Made by a program: the position numbers and the translations under genes. Below are positions 1 through 6,080 of a stretch of DNA of 9,590 nucleotides, piece after piece; positions within the stretch are counted from its first letter, which is position 1, and each line of letters opens with the position of its first letter. Under the pieces are notes generated by a model, which was given only the letters and a program-made list of their open reading frames with translations, did not search any database and was not told where the DNA came from. The DNA comes from Oscillospiraceae bacterium (GTDB taxonomy: Bacteria > Bacillota > Clostridia > Oscillospirales > Oscillospiraceae): the NCBI GenBank assembly GCA_029067025.1, contig JAIEFH010000247.1, forward strand, positions 1-9,590, in the 5' to 3' direction.

Positions 1-944
1 ACGCCAACGGCAGCACCATTGTGAACAATAAGCCCAAGTCCGAGTTTATCATCAAGCCGGAGACGGCCTATTATATCAACTCCATGCTCACCAACGTGGT
101 CACCTCGGGCACCGGCACCGGGGCCCGCATCGCCGGCCAGACCGTGGCGGGCAAGACGGGCACCACCAACGACGTGTATGATTACTGGTTCTGCGGCTAC
201 ACCAAGTATTACACTGCCGCTGTGTGGACGGGCTATCCCAACGGAGAGGTCATCAACTATAATCATCGCAATCCCGGGGTTCCTCTGTGGCAGAAGGTGA
301 TGACCATCCTCCACGAGGACAAGGAAAACGTGGCCTTCGATGTGCCCGGCACGCTGAACACCTATTCCGTCTGTCTCGACTGCGGAAAGCTGGCCACCTC
401 CGACTGTGGGCAGGACGTCCGGGGCAACCGGACCCAGACCTTCCGCCTGTTTGCCGCCGACGCGCCCACCGGCTTCTGCGAGTGCCACAAGCAGGTGAAG
501 GTCTGCGTGGACAGCCCCATTCTGGACGCTAACGGCGTGCCCAGCGGCCGCTACTACCTGGCCGGGGAGTTCTGCCCGGAGGAGAGCGTCAAAACCGTCA
601 CCATGGTGGACTATGAACGGGAGCTGGCCAAGCCCGGTCTGGGAATCGGGGACGCCAGCGCCCTGCTGAACTGGTACGAGCTTCTCCCGGAAGAGCTTCG
701 GTATTGCCATGTGCACACGACGGTCGAGCCGCCAGAGTCTCCGGAGCCCCCCGAGCCGCCTGAGCCGGGGACATCCGAAGAGCCCACCTGGCCTCCGGTG
801 GAGTCCTACGAGCCCTTTATTCCGCCCATTTGGGAGCCCACCCCCACGCCCACGATAGAGCCGTGGGAGCCTGGCGTGGATCCCTTCCTGCCGCCAGATG
901 ACCCCTATGTTCCGGCGGGGGACGATTGGTGGAGTATCCCATAG
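1..944 (+). CDS. Class A penicillin-binding protein (PBP1A-type), C-terminal part
   Basis: This is the 3' end of a bifunctional peptidoglycan glycosyltransferase/DD-transpeptidase, which acts outside the membrane to polymerise and crosslink the cell wall. The reading frame is open from base 3, so the start, the transglycosylase domain and the active-site SxxK and SxN motifs lie upstream of the window. Seen here are the family block VTSGTGTGARI, the third transpeptidase motif KTGTT (153-167) and the following WFCGYT...AVWTGYPNG strand region. After the catalytic domain comes a Cys-rich stretch (about 372-580) with CLDC, a later Cys, CEC, VC and FCP. A tail of about 70 residues rich in Pro, Glu and Trp follows, ending in WWSIP. 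The Cys-rich stretch looks like a degenerate duplicate of a VCxxxGxLAxxxC unit; I recall similar units in clostridial PBPs. A strong terminator follows the stop. The family call is secure; the exact paralogue is not. Confidence 0.93.
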   Translation, partial: ANGSTIVNNKPKSEFIIKPETAYYINSMLTNVVTSGTGTGARIAGQTVAGKTGTTNDVYDYWFCGYTKYYTAAVWTGYPNGEVINYNHRNPGVPLWQKVMTILHEDKENVAFDVPGTLNTYSVCLDCGKLATSDCGQDVRGNRTQTFRLFAADAPTGFCECHKQVKVCVDSPILDANGVPSGRYYLAGEFCPEESVKTVTMVDYERELAKPGLGIGDASALLNWYELLPEELRYCHVHTTVEPPESPEPPEPPEPGTSEEPTWPPVESYEPFIPPIWEPTPTPTIEPWEPGVDPFLPPDDPYVPAGDDWWSIP

Positions 945-973
945 GGATCGGGGACCAGATTGATCAGCAGCGA

Positions 974-1007
974 ACCGCCCGGCGGCAAGGCCGCCGGGCG
1001 GTCTTTT
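974..1007 (+). terminator. Rho-independent terminator of the PBP gene
   Basis: A perfect 13-bp GC-rich stem (974-986 pairing with 990-1002) has a 3-nt AAG loop and is followed by CTTTT. It begins 30 bases after the PBP stop codon and separates that gene from the hom promoter. Confidence 0.93.
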
Positions 1008-1096
1008 GCGTTCCGCGGGGGCTGTATTGCTTCATTCCGCTAAAGAAACGGGTGCGGGGCAAAAAAGGTTTGGTGAAAAAGCAGGGACGATGGCGA

Positions 1097-1125
1097 TTGC
1101 CAACGGCTCAAAGATGTGATATATT
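1097..1125 (+). promoter_or_regulatory. Sigma-A-type promoter for hom-lysC, extended -10
   Basis: A -35 box TTGCCA (1097-1102) is separated by exactly 17 bases from a -10 box TATATT (1120-1125). A TG one base before the -10 (1117-1118) makes it an extended -10. Transcription would start near 1132, giving a leader of about 86 nt before hom. A short inverted repeat TTCTT-A-AAGAA (1124-1134) overlaps the -10 and start point. It could be an operator but is too short to assign. Confidence 0.8.
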
Positions 1126-1217
1126 CTTAAAGAAGTTCAAAATGAGTGATTTTTTTCAGTGAGAGGGCCAAAATGACCGGGCCGCGGACAGGGCCCCAAG
1201 GAAGGAATGACTGCGCA

Positions 1218-2432
1218 ATGGTAAATGTGGCAATATTAGGCTTCGGCACCGTGGGCTCCGGCGTGGCCGAGGTGCTCACCGGGCATGAGAGCAGCATCGA
1301 GCGCAAGGCGGACGGATTGATCCGGCTGAAATATATCCTGGACGTGCGGGACTTCCCAGACAGCCCCTTCGCGGACCGATTTGTGAAAGACTTTGCCGTC
1401 ATCGAGAACGACCCCGAGGTGGACATCGTGGTGGAGACCATCGGCGGGGCCAAGGTGGCCCTGGACTTCACCCGCCGGGCCCTGGAAGCGGGCAAGAGCG
1501 TGGTCACCTCCAACAAGGAGCTGGTGGCCACCTGCGGGTATGAGCTGACCCAGCTCGCCCGCGAGAAGGGCGTGTGCTACCTCTTCGAGGCCAGCGTGGG
1601 CGGCGGCATCCCCATCATCCGGCCCCTGTCCCAGTGCCTGGCGGCCAATGAGATCCTGGAGATCTACGGCATCCTGAACGGCACCACCAACTATATCCTC
1701 ACCCGGATGATCCGGGCGGGGCTCACCTTTGACGCGGCGTTGAAGGAAGCCCAGGACAACGGCTACGCGGAGCGGGATCCCTCCGCCGACGTGGAGGGCC
1801 ACGACGCCTGCCGGAAGATCTGCATTCTGGCGGACATCGCCTTCGGGCGGCACATCAGCCCCGACCAGGTGCCCACCCAGGGCATCACCGGGGTGACCCT
1901 GGCGGACGTGGACTACGCCGAGAGCGCGGGCAAGAAGATCAAGCTGCTGGGTAGGGCGATCCACGGGGAGGACGGCAGGGTGTGCGCTTATGTGGCCCCC
2001 CATCTGGTGGATCAGTCCGACCCGCTGGCCGGGGTGGAGGACGTGTTCAACGCCATTTCCGTCCGGGGGGACGCCATCGGCGACGTGATGTTCTACGGCC
2101 GGGGCGCGGGCAAGCTGCCCACCGCTTCCGCCGTGGTGGCGGACGTGATCGACGTGGCCCGGAACATGGGCCACCGCAAGGCTCTGAGCTGGGAGCCGGG
2201 GGGCGAGGACGCCGCCTGCGGCACCGGGGAGCTGAAGAGCCGCTGGTACGTGCGGGCCGCCGCTTCCGCAGACACCCTGCGCGCGGCCCTGCCGGGGTGC
2301 AAGCTGCTGGCCCGCCGGGAGAGCGGCGGCAGCGAGTCCGCCTGCGTCACCGAGGGCGAGCTGACCCAGTCCCAGTTGGAGGAGAGGCTGGCGGGGCTGG
2401 AGGTTGCCAATGCCCTTCGGGTGTTGGACTGA
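1218..2432 (+). CDS. hom: Homoserine dehydrogenase
   Basis: The enzyme reduces aspartate-4-semialdehyde to homoserine with NAD(P)H, at the branch leading to threonine and methionine in the cytoplasm. At 404 residues the order is: a Rossmann nucleotide-binding domain with GFGTVGSG (residues 8-15); TSNKELVA with K100; EASVGGGIPI (from E124); GILNGTTNYIL (151-161); and the catalytic block E185-R-D-P-S-A-D191...D196...K200. E185, D191, D196 and K200 line up with the yeast catalytic residues Glu208, Asp214, Asp219 and Lys223. The C-terminal region (about 345-404) is short and only loosely ACT-like. The start ATG was chosen because the GFGTVGSG strand begins at once after it and a purine-rich AAGGAAGGA site lies at 1198-1206. 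Upstream in-frame starts (GTG 1146, ATG 1173) would add an unconserved Gly/Arg/Pro-rich extension. lysC follows after 61 bases without a terminator, so the two are probably cotranscribed. Confidence 0.95.
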   Translation: MVNVAILGFGTVGSGVAEVLTGHESSIERKADGLIRLKYILDVRDFPDSPFADRFVKDFAVIENDPEVDIVVETIGGAKVALDFTRRALEAGKSVVTSNKELVATCGYELTQLAREKGVCYLFEASVGGGIPIIRPLSQCLAANEILEIYGILNGTTNYILTRMIRAGLTFDAALKEAQDNGYAERDPSADVEGHDACRKICILADIAFGRHISPDQVPTQGITGVTLADVDYAESAGKKIKLLGRAIHGEDGRVCAYVAPHLVDQSDPLAGVEDVFNAISVRGDAIGDVMFYGRGAGKLPTASAVVADVIDVARNMGHRKALSWEPGGEDAACGTGELKSRWYVRAAASADTLRAALPGCKLLARRESGGSESACVTEGELTQSQLEERLAGLEVANALRVLD

Positions 2433-2493
2433 TTTTACCTTCCAGCATAAAATGGAGCATCGAGAGAAATCTCCATGAGAGGATGAAACAACT

Positions 2494-3720
2494 ATGGCAT
2501 TGATTGTGCAGAAATTCGGCGGGTCCTCTGTGGCGGACGCGGAAAAGATCCGCAACGTGGCCCGCATCATTACCGATACTTATCAACAGGGCAACCGGGT
2601 GGTGGCGGTGCTGTCCGCCCAGGGGGACACCACCGACGACCTGATCGAGAAGGCGGCGGAGATCAACCCCAACGCCTCCAAGCGGGAGCTGGATATGCTG
2701 CTGTCCACCGGCGAGCAGATCTCCTGCGCCCTGTGCGCCATGGCCATCGAGGGCATGGGCTTCCCGGTGGTGTCCCTCACCGGGTGGCAGGCGGGCTTCC
2801 GCACCAATTCCGGCTACGGCAACGCCCGCATCAAGCGGGTGCAGGCCGAGCGCATCCGGGCAGAGCTGGACAAGCGGCGCATCGTCATCGTCACCGGTTT
2901 CCAGGGGCTGAACAGGTTTGACGACATCACCACCCTGGGCCGGGGCGGCTCGGACACGTCGGCGGTGGCCATCGCCGCGTCGCTGGGCGCCGACCTGTGC
3001 CAGATCTTCACCGACGTGGACGGCGTGTATACCGCCGACCCCCGCCTGGTGCCCACCGCCCACAAGCTGGACGAGATCACCTATGATGAGATGCTGGAGC
3101 TGGCGACTTTGGGCGCCCAGGTGCTCCACAACCGCTCGGTGGAAATGGCCAAGCGGTACGGCGTGAACCTGGAGGTGCTGTCCAGCTTCTCCGGCAAGCC
3201 CGGTACGAAAGTGAAGGAGGTCGTCAAGACTATGGAAAAATCCCACATCAGCGGCGTCGCCAAGGATAAGAACATCGCCCGTCTGGCCCTGGTTGGCCTG
3301 GAGAACACCCCGGGCATCGCCTATAAGATTTTCTCTCTGCTGGCCAAAAACAACGTGAACGTGGACATCATCCTCCAGTCCATCGGCCGCAGCGACACCA
3401 AAGACATCAGCTTCACCGTGGCCAAGGGCGACATGGAACTGGCCCAGAAGCTGCTGGAGGAGAACCGGGAGCGCATCCACTTCGACCACATCGACGTGTC
3501 GGACAACATCGCCAAGGTGTCCATTGTGGGCGCGGGCATGGTGAACAACCCCGGCGTGGCCGCCGCCATGTTTGAGGCCCTGTTCAGCGCGGGCATCAAC
3601 ATCAACATGATCTCCACCAGCGAGATCAAGGTCTCTGTGCTGGTGCATATCAGCGAGGCGGATCGGGCGGTGCAGGTCATCCATGACCGGTTTTACGACG
3701 AGTTCAACGGCGCGCAGTAA
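2494..3720 (+). CDS. lysC: Aspartate kinase (aspartokinase II type), alpha subunit
   Basis: The enzyme phosphorylates aspartate with ATP to give 4-aspartyl phosphate, the first step of lysine, threonine and methionine synthesis. At 408 residues it matches the length of the Bacillus subtilis LysC alpha subunit. Visible motifs are the N-terminal kinase signature KFGGSS (7-12), STGEQ (71-75), TTLGRGGSDTS (146-156) and TDVDGVYTADPR (173-184). Two C-terminal ACT domains follow (about 260-335 and 342-402), the usual site of feedback inhibition by lysine and/or threonine. The start ATG has a GAGAGGA site 10 bases upstream. The gene follows hom by 61 bases, which include only a weak 6-bp hairpin (2452-2476). 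It ends in a strong terminator. An internal start at 3232 probably gives a separate beta subunit. I cannot tell from sequence which amino acid inhibits the enzyme. Confidence 0.96.
   Translation: MALIVQKFGGSSVADAEKIRNVARIITDTYQQGNRVVAVLSAQGDTTDDLIEKAAEINPNASKRELDMLLSTGEQISCALCAMAIEGMGFPVVSLTGWQAGFRTNSGYGNARIKRVQAERIRAELDKRRIVIVTGFQGLNRFDDITTLGRGGSDTSAVAIAASLGADLCQIFTDVDGVYTADPRLVPTAHKLDEITYDEMLELATLGAQVLHNRSVEMAKRYGVNLEVLSSFSGKPGTKVKEVVKTMEKSHISGVAKDKNIARLALVGLENTPGIAYKIFSLLAKNNVNVDIILQSIGRSDTKDISFTVAKGDMELAQKLLEENRERIHFDHIDVSDNIAKVSIVGAGMVNNPGVAAAMFEALFSAGININMISTSEIKVSVLVHISEADRAVQVIHDRFYDEFNGAQ
3214..3220 (+). promoter_or_regulatory. Internal Shine-Dalgarno site for the lysC beta subunit
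   Basis: AAGGAGG lies inside the lysC coding region, 11 bases before an in-frame ATG at 3232. It is a better match to the ribosome than the site in front of lysC itself (GAGAGGA). Its codons encode the linker between the kinase and ACT domains, exactly where the B. subtilis beta subunit begins. Confidence 0.7.
3232..3720 (+). CDS. lysC: Predicted aspartokinase beta subunit from internal in-frame start
   Basis: An in-frame ATG at codon 247 of lysC, preceded by AAGGAGG, would give a 162-residue protein starting MEKSHISGVAKD and holding only the two ACT domains. In B. subtilis aspartokinase II and Corynebacterium glutamicum aspartokinase, the same gene makes a full-length alpha and a separate C-terminal beta subunit. 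These assemble as alpha2-beta2, with inhibitors bound at the alpha-beta ACT interfaces. The B. subtilis beta subunit starts at almost the same codon and has almost the same length. The position, the strong ribosome binding site and the family precedent support this; expression is inferred. Confidence 0.7.
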   Translation: MEKSHISGVAKDKNIARLALVGLENTPGIAYKIFSLLAKNNVNVDIILQSIGRSDTKDISFTVAKGDMELAQKLLEENRERIHFDHIDVSDNIAKVSIVGAGMVNNPGVAAAMFEALFSAGININMISTSEIKVSVLVHISEADRAVQVIHDRFYDEFNGAQ

Positions 3721-3731
3721 GCGGGCATCAT

Positions 3732-3772
3732 AAAAGGACAGACCGGGCGGAGCGGCCCGGTCTGTCCTTTTT
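3732..3772. terminator. Terminator shared by lysC (+) and the converging GGDEF gene (-)
   Basis: A perfect 17-bp stem (3732-3748 pairing with 3755-3771) has a 6-nt loop and ends in five T on the plus strand. The left arm begins with four A, which read as a short T run on the minus strand. It lies 11 bases after the lysC stop and about 40 bases beyond the stop of the minus-strand gene, so it can serve both. The plus direction is the stronger. Confidence 0.92.
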
Positions 3773-3812
3773 ATCGTTGGAACGTACGCAAATAAGCTGT
3801 GAAGGCGGGATC

Positions 3813-4730
3813 CTATTTCTCCTGCTGACACTGGGCTTTCCCGTCAGCCCAGATCACCTGGTTCCGGCCGAACCGCTTGGCGTCGTACAGCATGGCGTCC
3901 GCGATTTTCAGATACGTATCATAGGAGGTGCCAGGCTGGGGCACTACGGTGATCCCGCCGATGCTGACGGTGACCCACGGGGAGACAGACGGGTTGTGGG
4001 GGATGTGGAGATCCTCCACCGCCTGCCGGATGGTTCTCAGGTGCGCGAAGGCGTTTTCCGCCTCGTCGCCCACGAGGAAGGCCACAAATTCCTCCCCGCC
4101 GTAGCGGGCGAAAAAGTCGGTGGGGCGCCGCAGGCGTGAGGACGCCGCCTGCGCCACGCTGACGATGACCTTGTCCCCGGCGGGGTGGCCGAAGGTGTCG
4201 TTGTACACCTTGAATTTGTCGATGTCAAGCATACAGACAGAAAACGGAATCTGCAGACGGATGGCCTCCTGCCATTTGACCCGGCTGTAGTGGTCGTGCC
4301 GCCGCCGGTTGTATACCCCGGTGAGCTGATCGGTCATGGACTGGAACTCCACCTGTTTGCGGTACTGATACAGCTTGACGTGGGTATGTACCCGGGCCTT
4401 GACGATCAGCGGGTGGAAGGGCTTGGTGATGTAGTCCACCGCGCCCAGCGTGAGCCCCTTCTGCTCATTCTCAATCTCCGCCAGGCTGGTGATCAGGATG
4501 ACCGGGATCTGCTGGGTGATGACATCCTCCTGCAGCTTTTTCAGAAGCGTGAAGCCGTCCATGTCCGGCATGACCACATCCAGCAGAATCAGGGAAAAAT
4601 CCCCGCAGCTGGCGGCGTGAAAGCCCTCCTCCGCCGTATGAGCCGTGGTGACCGCGTATTCGTCGGCTAAAATGCTCTTTAGCTGCGCGGCCTGCACAGA
4701 GCTGTCGTCAATAATCAATACGTTTTCCAT
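3813..4730 (-). CDS. Response regulator with GGDEF domain (diguanylate cyclase)
   Basis: The 305-residue protein joins a receiver domain to a GGDEF domain, so phosphorylation by a histidine kinase should control synthesis of c-di-GMP from two GTP. Receiver (about 1-120): acidic pocket D8-D9, phosphoacceptor D51 in LLDVVMPDMDG, T81, and K103 in YITKPF. A short linker helix leads to the GGDEF domain (about 130-300): MTDQLTGVYNRR, LDIDKFKVYNDTFGHPAGD, active-site GGEEF (211-215), and ISIGG-like and DAMLYDAKRFGRN motifs near the end. An intact product-inhibition site RPTD (202-205) lies five residues before GGEEF, as in PleD, so feedback by c-di-GMP is likely. No histidine kinase is visible nearby, so its partner is unknown. 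Start: ATG 4730, where the receiver fold begins at once. In-frame TTG 4766 and GTG 4763 would add 12 and 11 residues but have no ribosome site. The site used is unusually close (3 bases). Confidence 0.94.
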   Translation of the reverse strand: MENVLIIDDSSVQAAQLKSILADEYAVTTAHTAEEGFHAASCGDFSLILLDVVMPDMDGFTLLKKLQEDVITQQIPVILITSLAEIENEQKGLTLGAVDYITKPFHPLIVKARVHTHVKLYQYRKQVEFQSMTDQLTGVYNRRRHDHYSRVKWQEAIRLQIPFSVCMLDIDKFKVYNDTFGHPAGDKVIVSVAQAASSRLRRPTDFFARYGGEEFVAFLVGDEAENAFAHLRTIRQAVEDLHIPHNPSVSPWVTVSIGGITVVPQPGTSYDTYLKIADAMLYDAKRFGRNQVIWADGKAQCQQEK

Positions 4731-4731
4731 A

Positions 4732-4738
4732 TTCCTCC
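4732..4738 (-). promoter_or_regulatory. Ribosome binding site of the GGDEF gene, unusually close to the start
   Basis: On the minus strand the sequence reads ATGGAGGAATATG. The GGAGG core is only 3 bases from the start ATG at 4730, shorter than the usual 5-10. It also overlaps an out-of-frame ATG at 4740 that opens a 10-codon ORF crossing the true start. This suggests reduced or regulated translation. A later start is not attractive because the receiver beta-1 strand begins at residue 3. Confidence 0.55.
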
Positions 4739-4749
4739 ATGTTCCGCGC

Positions 4750-4787
4750 GCAGGAAGCCGCACCAAACGTCAAAAGGGCATTCCTGC
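4750..4787 (-). other. Leader hairpin of the GGDEF gene
   Basis: Bases 4750-4759 (GCAGGAAGCC) pair with 4777-4787 (GGCaTTCCTGC), forming a 10-bp stem with one bulged base and a 17-nt loop. It lies inside the predicted 5' leader of the minus-strand GGDEF mRNA, ending 11 bases before the ribosome site. It lacks a T run, so it is not a terminator. It does not match the c-di-GMP-I riboswitch core that I know. Confidence 0.5.
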
Positions 4788-4823
4788 TTGCGTTTTCCAG
4801 CCCATGATGTTAAACTTTAGAAT

Positions 4824-4852
4824 AGTATACGTGATTTGGTTGGGAATTTCAA
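4824..4852 (-). promoter_or_regulatory. Sigma-A-type promoter for the GGDEF gene
   Basis: Read on the minus strand, TTGAAA (4852-4847) is followed by a 17-base spacer and TATACT (4829-4824), a near-consensus vegetative promoter. Transcription would start near 4817, giving a leader of about 87 nt. Confidence 0.8.
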
Positions 4853-5048
4853 GTGTGATTTCCCGGGCGGGCGCGGGGGATATTCGGGGGAGCTTTCGGG
4901 CCGCCCGCATGCATGCCTGCCGTGGACAAAGAAAAATGTGGCTGGCGGTGTGTCCCCAATTTCGGAATACGGACATGATAAAAGGATGATTCGCGGCGCA
5001 AGCAGACGGATCAACCGAAATGCGAATATAAAGAGAGAGGAAATCATT
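4853..5048. other. Intergenic region upstream of the membrane-protein gene
   Basis: The gap between the two divergent genes (4731-5048, 318 bases) holds the minus-strand promoter and leader described separately. The rest has no supportable gene. It contains a very G-rich run with inverted repeat CGGGCGG (4864-4870) / CCGCCCG (4901-4907), a palindrome GCATGCATGC (4907-4916), and an inverted repeat TGTCC (4951-4955) / GGACA (4971-4975). I found no convincing plus-strand promoter. TATAAA at 5027-5032 is too near the start codon and has no -35 box. Confidence 0.5.
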
Positions 5049-5882
5049 ATGGAGTACATACCTTCCATCCTTCTGTGGACGGTCGTCATCGGGGCGCTTG
5101 TCTACAATTTTGCGATCAAAAAGAACCAGAACCGCAAGGAGGCCCAGGCCGGCGAGGACAAGCAGCGGGTCAAGCGGGCAGTGGAGCCACTGCTGAGCGG
5201 GGCGTGGAATTTCAAGCTGGTCTATGCGCATCGGGAGGAGCGGGAGTCCTATGTCCGCATCTTCAAGACGACATACAAGACTACATATTATCGCTATGCC
5301 GTGGCGTTTCAGGATCAGACGCTGTGTGTCATCCCCTTGGGCATTGACAAAAAGACCCGTCAGATACAGGCGGACAAGCCGTCTGTGCTGTCCCCCGACA
5401 AGCTGGGCAAGGTGTCAGTCAAGGCCGCGGAGAAGAACGGCGCGGTAAGCCAGGTAAAGGTGTGGCTGAGTGACAAGCAGGGGCACACCATCATCAATCT
5501 GACTGTGGATGCGGAGAGCCTGCGGAAAAACCGCTGGTTCCCGGTCAACATCGCGCAGCAGAAGGAGTGCGAGGCGTTCCACCGTTTTGCCACCGCTTTG
5601 GCCCGGCAGGTGGCCAAAGAAAACCCCGGCATAGACGCCGTGATAGAGGCCGAGTCCGGCGCGGCCCTTGGGGTTGTGGGCGCGGCTTTGTCCATTGGGG
5701 GTGTGGTCGGCGGAATTTTCGCTCCGGCTTTTGGCATGATCCCCTGCGTACTTGGCCTGATCCTGGCCATTGTGGGAAAAGCGAAGGGGGCCAAGGGCAA
5801 AACGTGCCTGATCATCAGCGTGACCTGCGCGATTTTGATGGCAGTCTATTGGCCGGTTTATTTGAACTATATACTTACGTAA
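5049..5882 (+). CDS. Uncharacterised membrane protein, 277 residues
   Basis: I do not recognise this gene. It has one N-terminal membrane segment (about residues 4-23), followed by a Lys/Arg-rich stretch (KKNQNRK), which by the positive-inside rule puts the middle of the protein in the cytoplasm. A soluble region (about 40-195) contains AVEPLLSGAWNFKLVYAHRE and many alternating beta-like stretches with aromatic residues. Three hydrophobic segments follow at the C terminus (about 205-225, 228-243 and 252-272), rich in Gly. The GMIPCVLGLILAIVGKAKG...TCLIISVTCAILM pair looks like the small two-helix DUF4190-type membrane module, a resemblance only. The ATG was chosen for its GAGAGG ribosome site 8 bases upstream and because the membrane segment follows at once. 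An in-frame upstream extension exists but looks non-coding. It is a single-gene unit with its own terminator. Confidence 0.85.
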   Translation: MEYIPSILLWTVVIGALVYNFAIKKNQNRKEAQAGEDKQRVKRAVEPLLSGAWNFKLVYAHREERESYVRIFKTTYKTTYYRYAVAFQDQTLCVIPLGIDKKTRQIQADKPSVLSPDKLGKVSVKAAEKNGAVSQVKVWLSDKQGHTIINLTVDAESLRKNRWFPVNIAQQKECEAFHRFATALARQVAKENPGIDAVIEAESGAALGVVGAALSIGGVVGGIFAPAFGMIPCVLGLILAIVGKAKGAKGKTCLIISVTCAILMAVYWPVYLNYILT

Positions 5883-5941
5883 GGCGCGATCGTGCGGGAT
5901 AAGGACGGGCCGTGCTTTCGGTCACGATCAGCCTGAACCAT

Positions 5942-5976
5942 ACCGGCCTGGAGCTTTCCGCTCCGGGCCGGTTTTT
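5942..5976 (+). terminator. Rho-independent terminator after the membrane-protein gene
   Basis: A 13-bp stem (5942-5954 with 5960-5972, one G-T pair) has a 5-nt loop and is followed by a five-T run. It begins 59 bases after the stop codon. A separate weaker inverted repeat, GATCGTG (5888-5894) / CACGATC (5923-5929), lies between the gene and this terminator. Confidence 0.9.
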
Positions 5977-6080
5977 GTGGAGGCAGCCTGTGGCCGATAC
6001 CGGCTGGAGTTATGGGAGAACATGGAGTTGTGCCGCATAGCGCCGGAACGGAGACTCGTGATAATTGTGGTACTTCACGG
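5977..6080. other. Non-coding spacer before the smc promoter
   Basis: The gap between the membrane-protein gene and smc (5883-6215, 333 bases) holds the terminator, this spacer, the smc promoter and the smc leader. I see no gene, RNA gene or repeat in the spacer. In particular there is no 3' end of rnc, the gene that often precedes smc in Firmicutes. Confidence 0.5.

Noticed and set aside
1142..1162. Six-codon ORF MSDFFQ in the hom leader as a possible attenuator peptide
   Set aside because: It has no ribosome site, no run of Thr, Met, Lys or Ile codons, and no terminator hairpin after it.
2452..2478. Hairpin ATGGAG/CTCCAT and an 8-codon ORF between hom and lysC
   Set aside because: The stem is 6 bp with a 13-nt loop and no T run. 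It is too weak for a terminator, and the tiny ORF lacks support.
1236..2570. Long minus-strand open frame (444 codons) opposite hom
   Set aside because: It is a GC-rich shadow of hom: His/Gly/Val-rich composition, no domain pattern and no ribosome site. hom is secure on the other strand.
2347..3831. Long minus-strand open frame (494 codons) opposite lysC
   Set aside because: It is the antisense shadow of lysC and runs through the lysC terminator. Its composition is typical of reverse-complement GC-rich coding DNA.
4731..4817. c-di-GMP riboswitch in the leader of the diguanylate cyclase gene
   Set aside because: The leader has a simple hairpin but not the conserved core or two-helix layout of the c-di-GMP-I class. 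A model scan would settle it.
4836..5048. N-terminal extension of the membrane protein (open frame from GTG 4836)
   Set aside because: The extension reads as Gly/Arg-rich translation of intergenic repeats. The ribosome site and membrane segment point to ATG 5049.
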